Positions 59,495 to 64,000 of a stretch of 64,000 nt of DNA are shown here, one piece after another. The notes beneath the pieces were generated by a model. The model searched no databases. It was not told the origin of the DNA and saw only the letters and a list, made by a program, of their open reading frames with translations. The first letter of the stretch is position 1; each line of letters begins with the position of its first letter. Origin of the DNA: Anaerolineaceae bacterium (GTDB lineage: Bacteria; Chloroflexota; Anaerolineae; Promineifilales; Promineifilaceae); contig PABI01000129.1 in NCBI GenBank assembly GCA_002699125.1, forward strand, positions 79,887 to 143,886, read 5' to 3'. The translations under genes were made by a program, and so were the position numbers.

Positions 59495-59562
59495 GATAGG
59501 TGACAGTCGCTTTTCTTGCGGAGCTAGGCTACAAAATTTTTTAAGTGATTGTCACCTGTATC
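59495..59562. repeat. GGTGACAGTCAC-family repeat, copy 3
   Basis: GATAGGTGACAGTCGCTT (59495-59512) is mirrored by AAGTGATTGTCACCTGTATC (59543-59562), with a 30-base loop. It separates DUF3592 and sorbosone-dehydrogenase-like genes. Confidence 0.82.
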
Positions 59563-60732
59563 TTATGGTTCCGCATAAATTCGGTAAATAAAACCGCCTT
59601 TGTCATCACTGACGTAAAGCGCACCATCAGCTCCGACGGTGACGTCTACGGGACGGCCGTCTGAAGAATAATCGCTATTTAACCAGCCTGTGGCAAAATC
59701 TTCAACTGGGCCAATGGGACTACTGCCGTCCAGCGGCACGCGCACGATTTTGTAGCCGGTGGGCACCCTGCGGTTCCACGAACCGTGGAAGGCAATAAAC
59801 AAATCGCCCTGGTATTCAGCTGGAAAGGCATCGCCTGCGTAAAAAGTGAGTCCCAGCGGCGCGGAATGGGCCTGCATGCTCACAACCGGCTGACCGGCCG
59901 CTTCGCACGCGCCGGCAAAACCAAATTCGGGGTCCAACACGGTGCCGCTGTGGCACGATGGCCAGCCATAATCGCCGCCTTCTTCCACAATGTAAACTGT
60001 TTCCGGCGGTGTGTCGTCGCCCATGAGGTCACGGCCGTTGTTGGTCACCCACAATTGCCCGGTTTCGGGGTGAATGGCCAGGCCAACGGCGTTGCGCAGG
60101 CCGGTGGCGTAAATTTGTTCACCGGTGAGCTGATCTTGCCCAACGGGGCTGTCGTAGCTGGTGATGGCGGCCCGGCGCGGGTCTTCTTCTTCACAGACGT
60201 TACAGGTGGAACCGGCCGAGATGAGCAAACGGCCGTCGGGCAAAAAGGCAATGGTGCGGCTGCTGTGTTGTCCGGGCGGCAGGTAAGTGTCGATAAGCGT
60301 TGTCTGGGAGTCGGCCGTGCCGTCGCCGTCCTCATCTTCCAGACGCACCACGCCTTCGGTGACGGCCACGTACCAGCTGCCTTCGTGGTAGACCATGTTG
60401 TGCGGGTTGTTCAGCCCGTCGGCCAGCACGCGAATTTCATCGGCACGGCCGTCGCTATCAGCGTCGGGCAGGGCCACAATGCGGTCATTGCCCCGGTCAG
60501 CGACGTAAAGTACGTCGTCTGGCCCAACAGCCATAAAGCGGGGACCGCGTAAACCCTCGGCAAAAATTTGGATGGCAAAGCCATCGGGCAAATTAATGTC
60601 GGCCACTTCGGCGTCGCTTACAAGCGGCGCAATATTCACTCGCTGGCGGGCGTAGAAGTAGAGGATAACGGCCGTTACCAAAAAAATACCCACTATCCCC
60701 AGAAGTCCGTACCACAATCGTTTTCGCTGCAT
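59563..60732 (-). CDS. Sorbosone dehydrogenase-like beta-propeller protein
   Basis: A 389-residue membrane-anchored protein. One N-terminal helix (LWYGLLGIVGIFLVTAVILY) is followed by a six-bladed propeller of the PQQ-dependent glucose/sorbosone dehydrogenase group: GFAIQIFAEGLRGPRFMAVG, DVLYVADRGNDRIV, HSSRTIAFLPDGRLLISAGS, LRNAVGLAIHPETGQLWVTN, AFHGSWNR and GADGALYVSDDKGGFIYRI. The Cys-rich STCNVCEE loop is notable. The ATG at 60732 has GGAGG seven bases upstream; a longer frame to 60756 has none. Likely a secreted, PQQ- or metal-dependent sugar oxidoreductase, but the cofactor-binding residues are not confirmed. Confidence 0.88.
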   Translation of the reverse strand: MQRKRLWYGLLGIVGIFLVTAVILYFYARQRVNIAPLVSDAEVADINLPDGFAIQIFAEGLRGPRFMAVGPDDVLYVADRGNDRIVALPDADSDGRADEIRVLADGLNNPHNMVYHEGSWYVAVTEGVVRLEDEDGDGTADSQTTLIDTYLPPGQHSSRTIAFLPDGRLLISAGSTCNVCEEEDPRRAAITSYDSPVGQDQLTGEQIYATGLRNAVGLAIHPETGQLWVTNNGRDLMGDDTPPETVYIVEEGGDYGWPSCHSGTVLDPEFGFAGACEAAGQPVVSMQAHSAPLGLTFYAGDAFPAEYQGDLFIAFHGSWNRRVPTGYKIVRVPLDGSSPIGPVEDFATGWLNSDYSSDGRPVDVTVGADGALYVSDDKGGFIYRIYAEP

Positions 60733-60815
60733 TAAAAACCTCCACGCATCATTCATTCATTCACGAATTTAGTTTACGGTGCGTGGTAATGGTTCTCCAT
60801 CTTTTACAGCAAGCG

Positions 60816-61667
60816 TTAATCTGCCGCCAGCGTGGGGTACAGATCAGGCACAAAGGTTTGCTCGTTCATCGGTGGGCGAATGTAGCCGGATTCTTTTTGG
60901 CGGGGAGGCAGTTCTATTTTGTCGGGCGTAATGTCTTCATACTGAATGGAACTCAGAATATGGCTGATGCAGTTGAGCCGGGCACGCTTTTTGTCATCTG
61001 AGGGCACGACGAACCAAGGGCACTGCTTGATGTCGGTGTGATCGAACATTGCGTCTTTGGCGCGGGAATATTCCACCCAGCGGTTGCGCGATTCTACATC
61101 CATCGGGCTAAGCTTCCACCGCTTGACGGGATTTGTCAGGCGTGATTGAAAGCGCCGCTCCTGCTCGGCATCGCTTACTGAGAACCAATATTTCAGCACG
61201 ATGATGCCGGAGCGAACAAGCATCCGTTCAAACTGGGGGCAGGAGCGCAAAAATTCCCGGTACTGATTGTCGGTACAAAAGCCCATGACGCGTTCGACCA
61301 GGGCGCGGTTATACCAACTGCGGTCAAACAGCACGATTTCTCCGGCGGCGGGCAGTTGGGCCACGTATCGCTGGAACCACCACTGCGTTTTTTCCCGGTC
61401 GCTGGGCGTGCCCAGCGCCACAATGCGGGCAATGCGGGGGTTCATGCGCTCGGTAATGCGTTTGATGACGCCGCCTTTACCGGCAGCGTCGCGTCCTTCA
61501 AACAGGATCACAACGCGCAGTCCTCTTTCCTGCACCCAATATTGCAGCTTGATCAACTCTTCCTGCAAACGGGCCAACTCCCGTTCATAAAATTTGGTTT
61601 TGAGCTTGCCGTTTTTGCGCAGGACAGTTTGGGGTTGAGGTGTGGTTACGGCCGTCTCCTTATCCAT
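60816..61667 (-). CDS. ppk2: Polyphosphate kinase 2
   Basis: A 283-residue PPK2-family enzyme. Walker A is FEGRDAAGKGGVIKRITERM, the lid region is GTPSDREKTQWWFQRYVAQL, and FDRSWYNRALVERVMGF is the conserved acidic/aromatic motif. WFVVPSDDKKRARLNCISHI closes the fold. PPK2 uses polyphosphate to phosphorylate nucleoside phosphates (class I favours NDP). The ATG at 61667 has AGGAGG five bases upstream; the adjacent ATG at 61670 is too close. It stands alone, about 340 bp from a divergent UspA-like gene. Confidence 0.93.
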   Translation of the reverse strand: MDKETAVTTPQPQTVLRKNGKLKTKFYERELARLQEELIKLQYWVQERGLRVVILFEGRDAAGKGGVIKRITERMNPRIARIVALGTPSDREKTQWWFQRYVAQLPAAGEIVLFDRSWYNRALVERVMGFCTDNQYREFLRSCPQFERMLVRSGIIVLKYWFSVSDAEQERRFQSRLTNPVKRWKLSPMDVESRNRWVEYSRAKDAMFDHTDIKQCPWFVVPSDDKKRARLNCISHILSSIQYEDITPDKIELPPRQKESGYIRPPMNEQTFVPDLYPTLAAD

Positions 61668-61791
61668 CATTACCTCCTGTGTCTATGATTAATAAATTAG
61701 TACACAATACCTATGACCCTTGTGCTAGGGATTAGAATTGATTAGACTAAACGATATCGTAAGGTAGTTTGTAAGATTGATTTTAGAAGTA

Positions 61792-61809
61792 GCTACCTGC
61801 CCAGGTAGC
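61792..61809. promoter_or_regulatory. Perfect 18-bp palindrome between ppk2 and the UspA-like gene
   Basis: GCTACCTG-CC-CAGGTAGC is a perfect palindrome about 125 bp before ppk2 and 195 bp before the UspA-like gene, a likely operator shared by both divergent genes. Confidence 0.45.
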
Positions 61810-61875
61810 ATGTGGAAGATACAAAGGGTTTCTACTCTTCTGTGTTCCAATTCAGTATAGCACAGTAAGTTTCTT

Positions 61876-61929
61876 AGCAAATCGCAAAAGAGTTTCAAAA
61901 TAAATGAGACTCCTTTGTTGTGATTTGCT
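61876..61929. other. Long hairpin in the UspA-like leader
   Basis: AGCAAATC (61876-61883) continuing GCAAAAGAGT is mirrored by ACTCCTTTGTTGTGATTTGCT (to 61929). Loops and mismatches suggest RNA structure. The rest of the 61668-62004 gap (337 bp) shows nothing I can support. Confidence 0.5.
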
Positions 61930-62004
61930 CAAGTGAAGGCCAAATTTGAGATTTGCTTGATTCAAGAATCTTTTTGGCTTTTACACCATTTGGGAGGTGC
62001 CCTG

Positions 62005-62469
62005 ATGATTCGTTCTTTTCCTGTGGCTACCACAACGGAATCTGCCTGGCATTATTTACCGGTAACAACTTCACTATGGCAGCGACCGAGAAGTTATCCC
62101 ACTGTTGTCCAACGCATTTTACTCCCCATTCAGTTTGAACATCTTTCTGATATGGTGGTGACGTCTGTTTTGGATTTTGCCGCAAAAATCAAGATGGATT
62201 TGGTGCTGCTGGTGATTTGTGAAGATAGTGAATTTGACCGGGAGCTTCTGTTTTCGGCCTTGCGGGGATTTCGCGCTCATGCTCAGCAGTTTGGCGAAGT
62301 TTCATTGACCATTGATACGGCCGTTGGCTTCAATAACGAGACAATTTCGCGCTATGCTGATCTATATGGTGTTGATGTTGTGATCCTGGCGAATCAACTT
62401 TCAGAATTTGAGGCGAAGGATAAAGAAAAATTCACTAAGTTTTCGACAAGCTGGCAACCGTTGGTTTGA
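62005..62469 (+). CDS. Divergent UspA-like protein
   Basis: A 154-residue protein. VQRILLPIQFEHLSDMVVTS is the usual first strand of UspA folds, followed by LDFAAKIKMDLVLLVICED and a later DLYGVDVVILANQ, but the ATP-binding Gly-rich block is not obvious. The ATG at 62005 follows GGGAGGT; the in-frame start at 61933 has no site and lies in a hairpin. A strong intrinsic terminator follows. Related UspA domains occur on the permease at 31313. The role (stress or polyphosphate-linked) is inference only. Confidence 0.7.
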   Translation: MIRSFPVATTTESAWHYLPVTTSLWQRPRSYPTVVQRILLPIQFEHLSDMVVTSVLDFAAKIKMDLVLLVICEDSEFDRELLFSALRGFRAHAQQFGEVSLTIDTAVGFNNETISRYADLYGVDVVILANQLSEFEAKDKEKFTKFSTSWQPLV

Positions 62470-62503
62470 AACGGCCGTTACGCAAGCAATCACCTCCGTG
62501 TAA

Positions 62504-62541
62504 AGTTGGCGCATCTCTTTAGCAGATGCGCCGACTTTTTT
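62504..62541 (+). terminator. Intrinsic terminator of the UspA-like gene
   Basis: AGTTGGCGCATCT (62504-62516) pairs with AGATGCGCCGACT (62524-62536), with one mismatched pair, followed by TTTTTTG. Position relative to the convergent VOC gene allows bidirectional use. Confidence 0.88.
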
Positions 62542-62551
62542 GTAGGCAAAC

Positions 62552-62971
62552 TCACGCTGCTTCAAATTCAGTGTAGACTTCAACCGTAAAGCCCATTGGG
62601 TCCAGGGCTAAAAATTGCAGCGCGCCGGGGCGGGGCTGCTCCGGTTCCGGCGCATGGAGCGTGTAACTGCTGGCTTGCAACCGTTCAACAATGGCTGTGA
62701 AAGACGGCCGTTCCATCTTCAACACCCAAGATTCTGCCTCCAGCGATCCACCCCGGTAGCCAGGATTCCGGGCAAATTCCGCGGTGATTGGCTGTGGCGC
62801 AGCGGCCCGCATAAACACCAACTGCACCTGCCCAATCTGATACGTCAGCCAGCCGTGTTCCTCATCGTCCCGAAAGAAAGTTTCCTCCAGTCCCAAACAG
62901 TCACTGTAAAAATGGCGCATCAGGGCCACATCGTTGCACCAGCGAAAAATTGTGTTGATTTCTATTTCCAT
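62552..62971 (-). CDS. VOC (glyoxalase/dioxygenase fold) protein, second of two
   Basis: A 139-residue VOC-superfamily protein. RHFYSDCLGLEETFFRDDEE and GALQFLALDPMGFTVEVYTE are the typical first helix and last strand blocks, with the metal ligand candidates His and Glu. Substrate unknown. It starts at the TAATG junction of the preceding VOC gene, so the two are translationally coupled. A paired or heterodimeric VOC unit is plausible. Confidence 0.85.
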   Translation of the reverse strand: MEIEINTIFRWCNDVALMRHFYSDCLGLEETFFRDDEEHGWLTYQIGQVQLVFMRAAAPQPITAEFARNPGYRGGSLEAESWVLKMERPSFTAIVERLQASSYTLHAPEPEQPRPGALQFLALDPMGFTVEVYTEFEAA

Positions 62972-63324
62972 TAATGATCCTCCGGATTAACTAGCTGGAA
63001 CCAATGACCATCAGGATCGGTGAAAGTGAGACAGTCATCGTCGCCATCGTTGACCTGGAATTTGAGGCCGCGCCGGGCAAGCGTGCGGGCGGTTTGGTCG
63101 ATGTTGTCAGTGTACAGTACCAATCCGGCTGTGGCTTGGTCGTAGGCGGAGATGAAGGGGGATTCCAGTCCAGGGCGCAGCAAAATTTCGGTGTCAGCCA
63201 GCTTGAGCCAGATAAATTGGCCATTGCCTTGAACGGCCGTAACCTCAAGTCCCAACACGTCTTCATAAAACTGTCTTGCTTGAGCCGTGTCCGTAACAAA
63301 TAGCTCGATATGTCCGATTTGCAT
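62971..63324 (-). CDS. VOC (glyoxalase/dioxygenase fold) protein, first of two
   Basis: A 117-residue VOC protein. MQIGHIELFVTDTAQARQFY and DDDCLTFTDPDGHWFQLVNP are the typical N- and C-terminal blocks with candidate metal ligands His and Gln/Glu. Substrate unknown. Its stop overlaps the start of the next VOC gene. It starts two bases after the stop of the ankyrin gene, with GGAGG in the ankyrin end, so ankyrin and both VOC genes form one operon. Confidence 0.85.
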   Translation of the reverse strand: MQIGHIELFVTDTAQARQFYEDVLGLEVTAVQGNGQFIWLKLADTEILLRPGLESPFISAYDQATAGLVLYTDNIDQTARTLARRGLKFQVNDGDDDCLTFTDPDGHWFQLVNPEDH

Positions 63325-63326
63325 AA

Positions 63327-63962
63327 TTAACCTCCAAGAACGGCCGCAACCTCATCATTGCCTTCCACTTTTGCCAACTGGAGCGCTGACTGCCCTTTTA
63401 CGTCCGGCTGATGCGGATCGGCTCCAAATGTGAGCAGCAGCTGGGCCATGGGAACATTGTTGCGGTGGGCGGCTTGATGAACGGCCGTATAGCCACCTTC
63501 CTGTTCTGCATTGACCGCTGCCCCTTTTTCCAGCAGAGCACGCAAGATGACCAGATTGCCATGGGTGGCGGTGGCGTGAATCGGCGCAATTTTCATCATG
63601 TTTTTGGCCACCGCGTTTACGTCAGCACCTTGTTCGATAAGCCAAAGCGCGGCCGCTTCCTGATTGAAGTAGCAGGTTAGCTGCAAGGGTGTGAAGCCGT
63701 CCCTGGCATAACTATTGAGGTAGCCGGACCAGCGTTCAGCCAGGGTTTGCAGCCGGTCCAGATCGCCCAGGGCGGCGGCGGCAAAGACGTCCGGCTCGGC
63801 ACCGGCAGTTTGCAGTGTTTCGACCACGGCCGTTTTCCGTTGGTAAATGGCATTCATCAGCAGTGGCAGATTATTTTGTCCCAGCGCATTGGCCAATTCC
63901 GGTTTAGCGGCGGTGATTTGCTGGATTGTTTTAGGGTCATCTTCGTTAACGGCCGTTTCCAT
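63327..63962 (-). CDS. Ankyrin-repeat protein (start may lie beyond the window)
   Basis: At least 211 residues of ankyrin repeats. Visible units include DGFTPLQLTCYFNQEAAALW with LIEQGADVNAV, the APIHATATHGNLVILRALLE unit, and GGYTAVHQAAHRNNVPMAQL. The ATG at 63962 has no ribosome site, and the frame stays open to the window edge (63999), so the true start may be beyond it. Ankyrin proteins mediate protein binding; in this operon with two VOC genes no partner can be named. Confidence 0.82.
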   Translation of the reverse strand: METAVNEDDPKTIQQITAAKPELANALGQNNLPLLMNAIYQRKTAVVETLQTAGAEPDVFAAAALGDLDRLQTLAERWSGYLNSYARDGFTPLQLTCYFNQEAAALWLIEQGADVNAVAKNMMKIAPIHATATHGNLVILRALLEKGAAVNAEQEGGYTAVHQAAHRNNVPMAQLLLTFGADPHQPDVKGQSALQLAKVEGNDEVAAVLGG

Positions 63963-64000
63963 TCGCCGACAATCTGAGACGACTTGCTGGATGACGGCCG

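Larger units (their letters stand above)
51..63961. repeat. Dispersed palindromic octamer ACGGCCGT (about 120 copies)
   Basis: The palindrome ACGGCCGT, usually extended to AACGGCCGTT or TACGGCCGTA/T, recurs from 51-58 to about 63961. My hand count is about 120, against one or two expected for an octamer in 64 kb. Most copies are inside reading frames, read as Thr-Ala-Val, Asn/Asp-Gly-Arg or x-Arg-Pro. Others are intergenic, for example near 16632 and 62472. Longer perfect palindromes such as GGAAACGGCCGTTTCC (near 43991) also occur. The pattern recalls the cyanobacterial HIP1 octamer, but the sequence differs. Function is unknown. Confidence 0.93.

Noticed and set aside
59785..60552. 255-codon plus-strand frame opposite the sorbosone-dehydrogenase-like gene
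   Set aside because: Antisense to a complete propeller protein; no ribosome site.
2046..63324. CRISPR array
   Set aside because: Repeats are palindromic and isolated or inverted. None has regularly spaced direct repeats with unique spacers.
51..63961. The octamer ACGGCCGT as a DNA uptake sequence or chromosome-segregation (KOPS) signal
   Set aside because: It is a perfect palindrome with no strand bias, unlike KOPS. No competence gene is visible here, and an uptake role would need evidence this window cannot give.
1..64000. tRNA, rRNA or tmRNA genes
   Set aside because: I found no cloverleaf with a plausible T-arm GTTCGANTC, nor conserved rRNA stretches. A covariance search would be the decisive check.

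Overview
The window is a contiguous stretch of a bacterial chromosome of moderate-to-high GC. It has dense, mostly protein-coding content and no rRNA, tRNA, CRISPR array, phage block or complete insertion sequence that I could recognise. The organism is most likely a Chloroflexota bacterium of the Anaerolineae/Caldilineae/Promineofilum type. This is an inference from style: lipoproteins with Thr/Pro/Glu-rich linkers, long two-component-style propeller proteins, a CopC-CopD-cytochrome c fusion, a DUF3105 pair and an acyl-ACP-reductase-like protein. No marker gene settles the phylum. The most striking global property is the palindromic octamer ACGGCCGT. By hand I count about 120 copies, roughly one per 0.5 kb, inside genes (as Thr-Ala-Val, Asn/Asp-Gly-Arg or Arg-Pro codons) as well as between them, where one or two would be expected by chance.

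Layout. 0-2.9 kb: small membrane protein, ADC-like protein, CPBP protease, orphan OmpR-type regulator. 3.0-7.0 kb: VapBC toxin-antitoxin pair and a SWIM/SNF2 helicase. 7.2-14.1 kb: a MacAB-like export operon (adaptor, ATPase, permease), three tandem paralogous anchored proteins and a histidine kinase. 14.3-17.6 kb: acyl-ACP-reductase-like protein and a CorA transporter. 17.7-25.1 kb (minus strand): two secreted lipoprotein peptidases, a cytochrome P450 and a ThuA-like lipoprotein. 25.2-26.7 kb: an autoregulated ribbon-helix-helix repressor with clear operators and a double GNAT protein. 26.7-33.6 kb: ALDH7-type dehydrogenase with a permease, diverging from a permease-UspA fusion. 33.6-38.8 kb: sensor kinase with a small partner, double Nudix protein and K+ channel. 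38.9-45.6 kb: fatty-acid/phenylacetate-type enoyl-CoA hydratase and hydroxyacyl-CoA dehydrogenase, MscS channel, rhodanese lipoprotein, ICMT-like protein, N-formylglutamate amidohydrolase, Mrp-type ATPase and an esterase. 45.8-54.5 kb: a copper region (csoR-copZ-copA, two DUF3105 proteins, exported YtkA-like and Asp/His/Met-rich lipoproteins, CopC-CopD-cytochrome c fusion). 54.6-64 kb: DUF4160/DUF2442 pair, giant propeller protein, DUF3592, sorbosone-dehydrogenase-like protein, PPK2, a UspA-like protein, two VOC proteins and an ankyrin protein.

The intergenic space is unusually rich in hairpin repeats. Several unrelated-looking families share one architecture: each arm is a short tandem array of 8-11-nt units, and the two arms are inverted. 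One family (GGTAATCGGT...ACCGATTAC) occurs in three intergenic sites and once inside the copA reading frame, where it adds about 32 in-frame residues between the phosphorylation domain and the nucleotide-binding domain. Clear regulatory sites include the paired operators of the RHH repressor, a palindrome over the P450 promoter, a CsoR-type G-tract operator, and a minus-strand promoter followed within about 12 nt by an intrinsic terminator, which suggests attenuation or a very short RNA.
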